From contig NC_050105.1 of the NCBI RefSeq assembly GCF_902167145.1, positions 139,981,988 through 140,045,987 on the forward strand: a stretch of DNA of 64,000 nt, given 5' to 3'. Numbering within the stretch: the stretch's first letter is position 1; every line of letters starts with the position of its first letter. Under the pieces are notes generated by a model. The model was not told where the DNA came from. It worked only from the letters and a program-made list of their open reading frames with translations, and searched no databases. The stretch is from Zea mays (taxonomy: Eukaryota; Streptophyta; Magnoliopsida; Poales; Poaceae). Shown piece after piece: positions 44,201-54,501 of the stretch. Position numbers and translations under genes: made by a program.

Positions 44201-44735
44201 GGCGCTGCTTCATTCTTCAACTTGCGTTTGAAGACTTTTGCTTTAGCTGTTTGCAGAGCTCGAGTCTGCCCTCAACGAGTCAGCCAAGGCACTTGCCCAG
44301 GCGGCTGAGCAGAAGGAGACCGACCGTGTGGCCATGTCCGAGGCTATCTCGGCCTTCTACCAGATCTTTGGCCTTGACGACGTCCCCTCAGGAAGCTCCC
44401 CTCAGAGTCGCCTGCAGGCCTTGGGTGACCACGCACGCGGCAGGCTCCATGAAGTGCGGCATCACGGCGTTAGGCGGGCCTTCGCTGTGCTCGCTTCCCA
44501 CTACGATGTGGATCTGGAGCGGGTCAGTGAGGGGTACTGCCTCCCCGACGAAGATGAAGCTGCCCTGGCCAAAGTTCAGAGGCTTGACGCGGCCGCTGCG
44601 GGCCCAAGCGCGGTGCTGGCGTCTACCTTCGAGGTGGAGATCCTTCCGCCTGCGCCGCCGTTCGAGGGCGGGGCGGATCTCGCCGAGGGTGGAAACGAAG
44701 CCGAGGGTGCAGCTCCTCCCCCGGGCGATGCCTGA
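41296..44735 (+). pseudogene. Spliced antisense gene of the Huck-like element ('putative gypsy type transposon' domain), decayed
   Basis: The gene runs opposite to gag-pol between integrase and the 3' LTR. Exons from splice sites: 41,296-42,210; 42,289-42,950; 43,025-43,696; 43,766-44,174; 44,257-44,735. Exon 1 holds the conserved plant domain Pfam names Transposase_28 (FVSFHERGFGVPA; FYGVELHNLNPN; DPHWDLW), split by frameshifts near 41,520 and in the 41,650-42,000 area. Exon 2 is Arg/Lys- then Asp-rich and has stops at about 42,649, 42,787 and 42,928. Exons 4-5 form an Ala/Glu/Arg coiled coil, ending in a conserved block (MSEAISAFYQIFGLDDVPSG; VLASHYDVDLERV). Tat-lineage elements are known to carry extra genes at this place. 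Function unknown. Confidence 0.75.
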
Positions 44736-45198
44736 TTTTGCTGGAGCAGTTTATTCTGAATATGTATGTGTCCTTCGCGGACGCCAAGGCCTGAACACTT
44801 TGTCGTCGTGATATAAAGCTGTGTCTCTTTTCCTCTTGTTTCGTGTATCCGGACTTGCTCGTCAGTAGCAGGATCGCTTACCCAAGAGTTATTTTTCGCG
44901 GTAGGTGACGAGTGAGGTATCCGTATCCCGGAGGCGTAGGAGTCCCTCGGCTCAGTCGGCCTTGCCGCTTAGATGCACTCTTATTCGTTTCTCGGGGTTC
45001 TGTTACTGATATAGCCGGAAAACACGAAAGTCGTTTTGGCGGAAGACTTTTTTCAAGGAAATTTTTGACACAGAGGGGGTTCCCCCCTTCTAGCCCCCGA
45101 GGGAGGGTCGGGCTTTGCCGAGGCAAGGCTGACCCTTCCTTGATGGTTAGACTTTGCTTGTGTATGTAAACGAGGTACATGAACGACTTGAAAACATC

Positions 45199-46060
45199 TT
45201 AAGGGTAGAAGTGACGTAGCTGTCGGATGTTCCAAGCGTTGTTGTAGACCTCGCCTTGACTGTTGGCCAGCTTGTATGTTCCGGGCTTTAGAATCTTGGC
45301 GATGATGAACGGCCCTTCCCAGGGAGGCATGAGCTTATGGCGCCCTCGGGCGTCTTGTCGTAGCCGAAGCACCAAGTCGCCCACCTAGAGGTCTCGGGAC
45401 CGAACCCCTCGGGCGTGGTAGTGTCGCAGGGACTGCTGATACCGCGCCGAGTGTAGTAAGGCCATGTCCCGAGCCTCTTCCAGCTGGTCCAGTGAGTCTT
45501 CTCGGTTTGTCTGGTTGCTTCGGGCGTCGTATGCCCTCATCCTTGGGGAGCCGTATTCTAAGTCTGTGGGCAAGATAGCCTCGGCCCCATAGACTAGAAA
45601 AAACGGCGTGAAGCCTGTGGCTCGGCTTGGCGTCGTCCTCAGACTCCAGACCACCGAGGGGAGTTCCTTCATCCACTGCCTGCCAAACTTGTTGAGGTCG
45701 TTGTAGATCCTCGGCTTGAGTCCTTGCAGAATCATGCCGTTGGCATGCTCTACCTGCCCATTCGTCATGGGGTGAGCTACGGCGGCCCAGTCCACCCGGA
45801 TGTGGTGGTCCTCGCAGAACTCCAGGAACTTTCTGCCAGTGAACTGGGTGCCGTTGTCGGTGATAATGGAGTTCGGGACCCTGAAGCGATGGATGATGTT
45901 GGTGAAGAACGCCACCGCCTGTTCGGACCTGATGATGTTTAGGGGTCGGACCTCAATCCACTTAGAGAATTTGTCGATGGCGACCAGCAGGTGCGTGAAG
46001 CCCCCGGGTGCCTTCTACAAGGGACCGACGAGGTCCAGACCCCACACAGCAAACGACCAG
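45199..46060 (-). pseudogene. Huck-like integrase, core and C-terminal part
   Basis: The core starts near 46,050 with LDLVGPL, a TAG, then GGFTHLLVAIDKFSKW and continues with IITDNGTQFTG and GQVEHANGMILQGLK, giving the D, D and E positions of the retroviral integrase fold. A TAG at about 45,385 breaks the frame before the C-terminal GDLVLRLRQ...WNIRQLRHFYP segment, which ends at 45,199. The enzyme would be inactive unless the stops are bypassed. Confidence 0.85.
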
Positions 46061-47772
46061 GTGATGGTATTGTTTGCAGAGCCTGAGCGGGCAGGTGGGT
46101 CTGCCTTGCATAGAATTGACACCCTTGGCATGTGCGTACAATCCTAGTGGCGTCGGCCACCGCAGTTGGCCAGTAGAAACCCTGTCGGAAGGCGTTTCCA
46201 ACGAGGGCCCGAGGTGCTGCGTGGTGACCGTAAGCCCCCGAGTGTATTTCTTGCAATAGTTCCTGACCTTCGGCGATGGATATGCATCGCTGGAGGATGC
46301 CTGAGGGGCTGCGGTGGTAGAGCTCCTTTCCATCTCCCAGCAAGACGAACGACTTGGCGCGCCGCGCCAGTCGCCGAGCTTCGGCTCTGTCGAGGGGTAG
46401 CTCTCCTCGGTGGAGATATTGCAGGTATGGGGTCTGCCAGTTTCGGTTAGGCGTGACCCCATTCCGCTCTTCCTCGACGCGCAGTGCCTCACCCTCGGGG
46501 GCCGAGGGTGCCTCGGGCGAGGCCGAGGCTGCCTCGGGCTGAGCTGAGGGCGCCTCGGGCTGAGCCGAGGGCGCCTCAGGCAGAGCTGAGGCCTTCTCTG
46601 GCTCGGGCGTGTCGTCGGTCTTGACGGAGGGTTGATGTAGGTCTTGGGAGAAGACGTCCGGAGGAACCGTTGTCCGCCCCGAGGCTATCTTAGCCAGCTT
46701 GTCTGCAGTCTCGTTGTACCATCGGGCGACGTGGTTGAGCTCGAGCCCATAGAACTTGTCCTCCAGGCGCCGAACCTCGTCGCAGTAGGCTTCCATCTTC
46801 GAGTCGCGACAGTGGGAGTTCTTCATGACTTGGTCGATGACAAGCTGCGAGTCGCCACGAGCGTCGAGGCGCCGAACCCCTAGCTCGATGGTGATGCGCA
46901 ACCCGTTAACCAGAGCCTCATACTCGGCCACGTTGTTGGACGCCGGGAAATGGAGGCGCAACATGTAGCAGAGGTGCTTCTCGAGGGGTGAGATGAAGAG
47001 CAGGCCCGCACCCGCTCCTGTTTTCATCAGCGACCCGTCGAAAAACATGGTCCAGAGTTCCGGTTGGATCGGAGCTGTTGGAAGCTGGGTGTCGACCCAT
47101 TCAGCCACAAAGTCCGCCAAGACTTGGGACTTGATGGCCTTCCGAGGGGCGAACGAGATTGTCTCGCCCATGATCTCCACCGCCCACTTTGCAATCCTAC
47201 CCGAGGCCTCTCAGCACTGGATGATCTCCCCCAGGGGGAAGGATGACACCACAGTTACCGGATGAGACTCGATGTAGTGTCGCAACTTTCGTCGTGTCAG
47301 AATTACCGCGTACAGTAGCTTCTAAATTTGTGGGTAGCGGATTTTGGTCTCGGACAGTACCTCACTGATGAAGTAGACCGGCCTCTGGACGGGCAATGCG
47401 TGCCCTTCTTCCCGTCTCTCGACCACGATCGCGGCGCTGACCACCTGAGTGGTAGCGGCAACCTAGATCAAGAGGGCTTCTCCGGCAGCGGGGGGCACCA
47501 GGATGGGCGCGCTTGTAAGGAGCGCCTTCAAGTTCCCGAGGGCTTCCTCGGCCTCGGGGGTCCAAGTGAAGTGCTCGGTCTTCCGCAAGAAATGGTACAG
47601 GGGTAGGCCTCTTTCGCCGAGGCGCGAGATGAAGCGGCTCAGAGCCGCGAGGCATCCCATGACCATCTGTACTCCTTTCAAGTCCTTGATAGGCCCCATG
47701 TTGGTGATGGCCGCGATTTTCTCCGGGTTGGCCTCGATGCCCCGCTCGGAGACGATGAACCCCAGGAGCATG
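45990..47772 (-). pseudogene. Huck-like reverse transcriptase end, RNase H domains and integrase zinc finger
   Basis: From the junction at 47,772 the reverse transcriptase tail reads MLLGFIVSERGIEANPEK, with a connection domain and a first RNase H-like stretch up to about 47,200 containing several stops. The frame 47,180-45,939 then has a second RNase H-like domain (FFDGSLMKTGAGAG, RGDSQLVIDQV), a repeated Glu-Ala-Pro linker (QPEAPSAQPEA), and the integrase zinc finger (H-H-C-C; GAYGHH, CQGCQFY). A frameshift near 46,040 takes the reading into the integrase core. Two RNase H-like domains are a known trait of the Tat lineage. Confidence 0.8.
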
Positions 47773-50700
47773 TGAAGCGTCCCCAATCCTCTGGGACTCA
47801 AATGTGATACAATTACTAGTCCCAGGAGGCTAGTAAACACATTTATACATCAGATGATACCAAATCTGCTCAAACGAGACAAACCTACAAAGGTGGCGAA
47901 CAACTTTAAGAGTTGGTCCACAACTCGGGACATATCATCAGAGTGGGGCTGAAGCAGCCCGATATACGCAGCGAAGCAATTCAGCGGTCCAACAGCCACA
48001 GGCAAGGTTGGGAACAGTCGTAACTCTTACCCGATCTCCTTTTTCTGAAAAACAACAAATAAGCAAGGGTGAGTACAAACGTACTCAGCAGCCCACCTTC
48101 ACCCGCGGAATGGGGAAATCAGATATAATGCATAGAATATGTAGAGCTCAGGATATTTGCAGAAACAACAATATTTTATGCAGGGTTGTTTTGAAAAACA
48201 TTTTGTATTTTGCAAAGCGCATCCTCTCCAAAAGGAGCAGGAAGTTTTTCAATATTAGAACAAAATCCCCTGGACTAAACCATCCAGATATCTCAGCAGT
48301 TTCCCACTGGTTTTCATTTTCAACAACAGCCACTGGACTTCCCGTCCACCATAGCTCACGGCCCAACCGCCAGACCTTTTAAAAACCACTTTTCTCAAAC
48401 GCACCCTTTTTTTTAAAACAAAACATTAATTGTCATACCACACCAGACTCGTCCATTCCTGTGGACACAGACTATTCGAATAGGTTTGAACTCTGCGCAG
48501 AGGGGTACACTTTACCCACTAGTCCGGCTCTGCGATCTCATAGCTAGTGAGACCCGAATCCGAATCTCTTTCTTTCCTCGCACGTCCTAACCTTAACGGT
48601 TATACCGGAAGGAGTCAGGCCACCGCCATGTCCACACCGGACAAAACATTCCCCCTCCTTATCCTCCCAGTGCTCCCCAGCCTTCATAACCCTGGGGTTG
48701 GACCGTACGAGTTCAGATTGAGTGACTGCCCACACAGTCTCGAGTGGTTGTACTTATCATGAGTACAGGTAGTGAAAGATGACAAACCGGTCCTTATAAG
48801 AGGGGACAATCCTCCTACTTACGCCTAAACCAGCTGAGCCATCACCTTAGGCCCTCCCCTAAACCAGGGAGTCCCTGATTATCCCACTCACAAGGTGATA
48901 AGGGTGAAAACCCTTCATCATACAAAATTTGAAAAGCATTTTCTTTTGAAAACTCACACCTTTTCTCGAATCATTTGTAACAAATATATCAAGGATTGAT
49001 TGCGGCAAGCGGCTTGGGTGGCCATAATAACTTGTCTCAAAATCATATCATGCATAAAATAATAGGCTGAGGGTTGTGGTTGAAAAACATAGGTAATTTA
49101 TGCATCAAAGGGATCCAGTGAGCTTGTCGTGCTTATCCGGTGAAGGGGGAAGGGGAGCTCGCGGAACTGGCTTCTGGCTCCACCGCCTGGCGTAGACTTG
49201 CAGATTTGGCCTCCACGAGACGGCACGAACGCTCCGATAACTATGCAACATGAACAAGCAAACATACAAACAAGCAAGTATGCCAACAAATATTTAGTAT
49301 AGTGGTCAGAATAGCGATATATGGATGGGTAGAGTCTTGAGTAGAATCTGTGTCATGTGGTGTTGTGATATTACTAGTGGTGGAGCGGAGGTGCTTACCA
49401 GGAGGGTGGACTGGAGGCGAAGCGACACTATGCGTGTAGCCGGCAGAGCAGAGTAACTGAGTGGGTGGGGTGTTTGCCTTGGCTGAGGGTGTTGAGTGTG
49501 TGTGGAGAGGGAGAGGGTAGCTGGATGTATTTATAGCTGGGTGTATGTGGTGTAGCACAGTGAAGTTCACTGTTGGTGAGAATAGTGACGAATGAATCGT
49601 CTGACTTAGTATGAACAGGAGAGTTATAGGCAGAATATGGGACGAGAGTATTTTGGGAGTCTTCTGGAACATGAACCATGCTTAAGGGATGACATGGTTG
49701 GATAGGGAATAATTTGATAAGAATTTAGAAACAAGAATTATTGAAATCTGAGTTTGGAAGCCTGGTTCAAAGGAATCTCAAAGTTAAGCATGCTCAACTT
49801 GGAGAAACCTAGGATGGGTGACCAGATGGGAAGTTCCTACTGGAAGGAAAATCACAGTCACCGGAGTTCGTATGACTGGAACATGGGTCTGGCTGTTCTT
49901 AGGTGGACTAGACAGCATGATGGATGAGTAGTTGAAATTTGGGATGGCTAGATGACCGATGAATAGTAACGATGATTAGTAACGATGAATAATGGCGATG
50001 GAAAAGTAATTATAGATATCATCGATGAATAGTAACGATGATGAATAGTAATGATAAATAGTAACGATGATGAATAGTGTATGTGAATAGTAACGATGAA
50101 TAGTGATGGTGAATAGTAATGGTGAATAGTGATAGTGAATAGTCGTATGAACGAACGATGAACGATGAATAGGAACTATGAACGGACGAACGATCGAATG
50201 ATCGGACGAACGAACGATCGGAATTTCGGCAGCATAATGGCAGGAAAAGATTATTTGGACGAACGAACGGACGAACGATCGAATGATCGGACGAACGAAC
50301 GATCGGAATTTCGACAGCATAACGGCAGGACAAAGATTATCTGGAAGAACGATGAATAGGGACTATGAACGAACGATGAACGATGAATAGGGACTATGAA
50401 CGAACGATGAACGATGAATAGGGAACTATGAACGAACGATGAACGATCGAATGATCGAACGAATGAACGATCGGAATTTCGGCAGCATAACGACAGGACA
50501 AAGATTATCTGGAAGAACGATGAATAGGGACTATGAACGAACGATGAACGATGAATAGGGACTATGAACGAACGATGAACGATCGAATGATCGAACGAAC
50601 GAACGATCGGAATTTCGGCAGCATAACGGCAGGAAAAAGATTATTTGGACGAACGAACGGACGAACGATCGAACGATCGGACGAACGGACGAACAAACCA

Positions 50701-51416
50701 TGAACGATCGGACGAACGATCGAACGATCGGACGAACGAACGAACAAACTAAGAACAGGGGGACGAACGATCGAAGAACGATCGAACGATCCTTGTGCTA
50801 GTGTGTGCTTGTGTGGAACATGGAGTGGGTGTGTGTGGGGGGGGAAGAGAGTTGCCATGAAATGGCTTGGGGTGGGATGAGAGGAGGCCCTTGCCCCTCT
50901 ATTTATAGCCATGGTGGGGGGATTAGGGGGAGGGATGAGAGGATTAGTGGGAGGATGAGAGGATTAGTGGGAGATTAGCATGTATTTGTCTTGTATAAGT
51001 GAGGTTAGCTTGTAGAGCTCACCGTATGACACTGGAGGTATACGTATACGTATGAGCATGAGGAAAGTTATGAAGAAAATATTTGTAGGGACTTCAAAAA
51101 TGATTCTAAAGGTATTTCTCAAGAGGAAAATACTTGGAGATATATTGGTGGAATATTTAGACAGTATTTCTGGAAAGAAATTAAGGGGGGTTACTAGGGA
51201 AATATCTGGGCAGTATTTCTGGAAAGAATTTGAGGGGGTCACTGAGGAAATATTTGTAGGATATTTTGAGGAGGATTTTGGAGAGAATATAGACCACTAT
51301 ATTTTATTTGTTGATATCAACCCGCAAACAAACATTTTGAAATGAAATTTGAAATTCATTTTGAATTTAGAGCAAGTTTGAGAAAATTTCAGGATTTGAA
51401 TTTTTGGGATGCTACA
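47773..51416 (-). repeat. 3' LTR of the large-LTR element
   Basis: 3,644 bp. It contains a minisatellite of ACGA-type motifs (50,150-50,790) and a TATA box on the minus strand near 49,533 (ATAAATACATCC) and another near 50,900 (CTATAAATAGAGG). The small open frames inside it are not conserved in codon pattern. Confidence 0.92.
50150..50790. repeat. Minisatellite of GAACGATC-type units in the 3' LTR
   Basis: Short units (GAACGAAC, GATGAAC, GATCGAATGATC, GGACGAAC) alternate with a longer recurring block (GATCGGAATTTCGGCAGCAT and on to AAAGATTAT) that appears four times. Many units are palindromes around GATC. It translates as Arg/Ser-rich repeats on the minus strand, which is a composition effect. 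Confidence 0.9.
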
Positions 51417-51436
51417 AATCTACCCCACTTAAAAGG
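51417..51436 (-). other. Polypurine tract of the large-LTR element
   Basis: Read on the minus strand, TTTTAAGTGGGGTAGATT ends at the LTR. A near copy (AAGTGGGGTAG) stands about 430 bp further inside, near 51,850. Confidence 0.6.
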
Positions 51437-53263
51437 AATCTCGTCCTCGAGATTCGGCTTAGAAGGGTTATGGGTATAGCTTTACTTCAGCTACATATCT
51501 TCACTTTGCAACTCTTCGAGGAGATGGAACTTTAACAAAATCTGGCCCTTGCGGAGCGTCTGGCTACTGATTGCAAACGCTGATTCTGGCTACTCAAAGA
51601 TCATCTTCAGGCTTCTAGGTTTCGCTTGGCAGCTAGCTTATTGAAGAAGCATCGATGCCAACACGCAAACCTTTCTCTTGCGAACTTCCACATGGATTCC
51701 TTCCTTGATTGGTCTTCTGGTGCTTCATCAACGGAACTTGGGTGACCACTTCTCATCCAGAAACTTATAAGCTTCGGTGATCTGGTCCTCCACAAGCTTG
51801 CTACAGGCCTTCTTCTTTTTCTCCATAGCAGGAACCTTACTGGAACACTACCCCACTTAAAAGGAATGAGGGTAGGACTTTTGAATCTTGGGGATTTGAA
51901 CTCCTTGAAGTACCACATAACAAGGGTGTTACGGGTCCTTCTGCTGCTGTTGCTGCTTGACCAGGCTGCGGAGTGATGACTGACATAGGGTTGATTCTGG
52001 GAGAACCTTCTTCTCATCTTCTCTTCACTATCTTCTTTTCACTGACCCTTCCTTTCTCTTTGCTCTTCCCACTAGAGGATTCTATCAAAGAGTATTACCA
52101 TCATACAGAGGAGGAAACCAAAGATGTTGAACCATATGCAACAGTCTTCACCCCAAGAATTACCAAGCATTGTGATCTCAGGGGTGAGGGAGTGGAAAAT
52201 GGAGTTGCTTGCGATTTGGCAGAGGGGGTTTTATCTGGAGTGTTTTGCTTGGGATGGGAACTGAGGGAGCTGGTGGGGGGGTTTATAGGCGAGTGTGGGT
52301 GCTCGGGTGCGGAGTGGCGGTGATGGAGTAGGTGACACGAGGCAGCAGGTGCGACAAGGGGAAGGGGGCCTGTTGCCGGCGACGATGGCGGTGGGTGCGC
52401 TACAAAAGGGGGCGTGGGTGGCGGTAGTGCGCTGCAAAGGGGGCATGGGCGGCGGTAGTGCGCTGCAAAGGGGCATGGGGCGGTGGTAGTGCGCATGGAG
52501 GCAGGCACGTGTGCGAGGAGCACGGGTGAGTGGTGGGGTCAATGACCCTAATGTTTGTGGTCTCTGGTTCCAAGAATCCTTGCCTCTCTGTATGGTAATA
52601 ACTCCTTTTGTCCTCTTTTTCTGTTTACTTTGACTCACGGGCAGTGCTTTGATTCTCACGGTCGGTCCTTTTGACTGAGCGACTAGATAGGTTCCTCTGT
52701 AGCTTATTCCATGCTTCAAGGGTAAGCTTCCCGGTATCTTCTTGGGTAAGGTGCTTTTCTCTTGAGATGGGTTAAGATGAGAATGGAAGCATGAGGTGAG
52801 AATTAGCTCTAATTTGTGATCTATGTTTTTAGAGAAAACCTTTCTTAAAAAGAAAGAAAACACACAAGCTCAGCAATGATCAGCACAAACAAATCAAATG
52901 TTTTGAATAAGGGAAGAATAGAGTTTTTCCAAAGCACGGACTACTCAGATTCGGGGGCTAAGCATAACTACTATTGCTTGGCTCCTGAATTGAGAACTAT
53001 GCTAAATTTAACTTATGAGCACTAACGTTAAAGCATCACATATGCACTCAAAAGGGAAGAAAACATCAAGCGAAATTTATTTTGAAATGCCCTAGGGGCC
53101 ACACAATTAGAGTTTTGCAAAACACGAGTCTACACGATTACCTCTCATACATGCAGGGCTCTAGCCAAAGTGAAGAAAAACTTCACTACCCAATGCATGC
53201 GGAGGACTGGGCACACTAACTTCAGACCAGGCAATTCTCTTCTGGCAAGGCTTGCACACAACT
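51437..53263. other. Interior of the large-LTR element without a recognised gene
   Basis: Frames at 51,607-52,017 and 52,231-52,863 (minus) have biased Pro/Ser composition and no domain I recognise. G-rich simple repeats (GGGCATGGGCGGCGG) stand near 52,430-52,490. No reverse transcriptase, integrase or protease motif was found on either strand. Confidence 0.6.
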
Positions 53264-54385
53264 TCAATCTGAGACATCTCCTGGATGGGTCAACAGGGAG
53301 CTGATGTTGATGACTTCTTCTGGCGGCGACTGAGATGGCAACACGGGGTCGAACTCTTCTTCAAGCTGAACTGGCTCTTGTAGCTCCTCAGAGGGCGGCG
53401 GTGCTGGCGGGGTGCTTGCGGCTTCTTCCTTGACTTCAAGGGATGGTGCTGGAATCTTCTTCATGGTGAGGGGCTCAAACAACTCCGGCGGGGGATCTTG
53501 GGAGGACTCGGGGTGCTCTTGCTTATCCATAGCCTGAGGGAATACTGGAATTCCTTCTAAGACTATGGCTCCTTCTGGTAGTTCCCAAGCTTTCTTAACT
53601 CCTCTGATAGAGACCGGGTGACCTTCAAGAATCTGGGGATCTTCAGCTCTGATGGGTTGAACAGGGTTGGATGGAGCGGGCTCTTGGATCCATAGGGCTC
53701 TACGTTGGTTATGGGTTACCGAGTAGGCCTCCATCAACTTCTGGACATGCTCATCCTTGGCTTGCTTCAGGGCTTCAACAGCAATGACTTCACGACTTTC
53801 CAGGGCAGCTACACGGGCTTGAGCTGTGGTGAGATCCACATGGAGCTTATGGTTGAGCTTCTCTTCATCTTCTACTCGAGCAATCATCTGACGGTGGTGC
53901 CGAGCCAAGAAATCATACTGCGCATCCAGGGTGAGCAGGTATGCAGTGAGGTACACGACTGTGGGGTCGTCCTCAAGCAGTTGCTGCTCTTCCAATGCAC
54001 GCATCCTGGCCATCCAAGCGGGACGGTCTCTCTGAAAGGGCGGAAAGAATCTGAGCGGGGTGTCGGCCACTTCTTCTTCATAGATCTGACACAGGGCCCT
54101 CAATGCCTTGCGAGCGACGACTTGGCAGGTGTCTTTGAATCTGTGCCCAGCAGCAGTGACACTCCATTCCATATGGCGCAGACTGGATCCAATGTATACA
54201 GTCACGACACACTTCTTTGTGCCATGCTCGACGAATTCACGACCATCATACTCTGGCTGGCTCCTGATTCCGAGGCGAACTGTGCATGCTCTCAGCAACT
54301 TGGTGAAACCATCTTCATTCTGGCAAAAGCTGGTTTGGCAGTGAACCTCCATCTGACTTCTGAGAGAAGGAAAGGGGGAAAACAT
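53264..54385 (-). CDS. Unknown 373-residue protein with dsRBD-like N-terminal region
   Basis: The only long frame of the element, 100 bp inside the PBS, where gag normally stands. It has no zinc knuckle and no gag motif I recognise. Residues 27-105 follow an alpha-beta-beta-beta-alpha order: FTKLLRACTVRLGI, QPEYDGREF, KKCVVTVYIG, EWSVTAAGHRF, then KDTCQVVARKALRALCQIY. This resembles a double-stranded-RNA-binding domain, although the Lys-Lys before the last helix is only partly kept. Residues about 150-222 form a coiled coil and 230-373 is acidic and Pro-rich. The frame is uninterrupted. A second possible start is Met12. Family resemblance is inferred by eye; a diverged gag is the alternative. 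Confidence 0.6.
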   Translation of the reverse strand: MFSPFPSLRSQMEVHCQTSFCQNEDGFTKLLRACTVRLGIRSQPEYDGREFVEHGTKKCVVTVYIGSSLRHMEWSVTAAGHRFKDTCQVVARKALRALCQIYEEEVADTPLRFFPPFQRDRPAWMARMRALEEQQLLEDDPTVVYLTAYLLTLDAQYDFLARHHRQMIARVEDEEKLNHKLHVDLTTAQARVAALESREVIAVEALKQAKDEHVQKLMEAYSVTHNQRRALWIQEPAPSNPVQPIRAEDPQILEGHPVSIRGVKKAWELPEGAIVLEGIPVFPQAMDKQEHPESSQDPPPELFEPLTMKKIPAPSLEVKEEAASTPPAPPPSEELQEPVQLEEEFDPVLPSQSPPEEVINISSLLTHPGDVSD

Positions 54386-54487
54386 TTTTGAAATGAAGGG
54401 ATGAGAGCAAGAATTTTTTTAAGAAAATAGTTTTGACTCAAAAAATTTTGATCAGGCTAAGGGTTACGTCCTGCGGCCAACCTAACA

Positions 54488-54499
54488 GCTCTGATACCA
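54488..54499 (-). other. Primer binding site of the large-LTR element
   Basis: The minus strand reads TGGTATCAGAGC, complement of initiator-Met tRNA, two bases from the LTR edge at 54,502. Confidence 0.9.
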
Positions 54500-54501
54500 C
54501 C

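Noticed and set aside
49976..50912. Frames rich in RSFVRS/ERSNDR repeats within the large LTRs
   Set aside because: They come from translating the ACGA/GATC minisatellite; they have no start context and shift frame between the two LTR copies.
52231..52863. 210-residue frame inside the large-LTR element
   Set aside because: Pro/Ser-rich low-complexity reading of G-rich repeats on the other strand; overlaps other frames and shows no domain.
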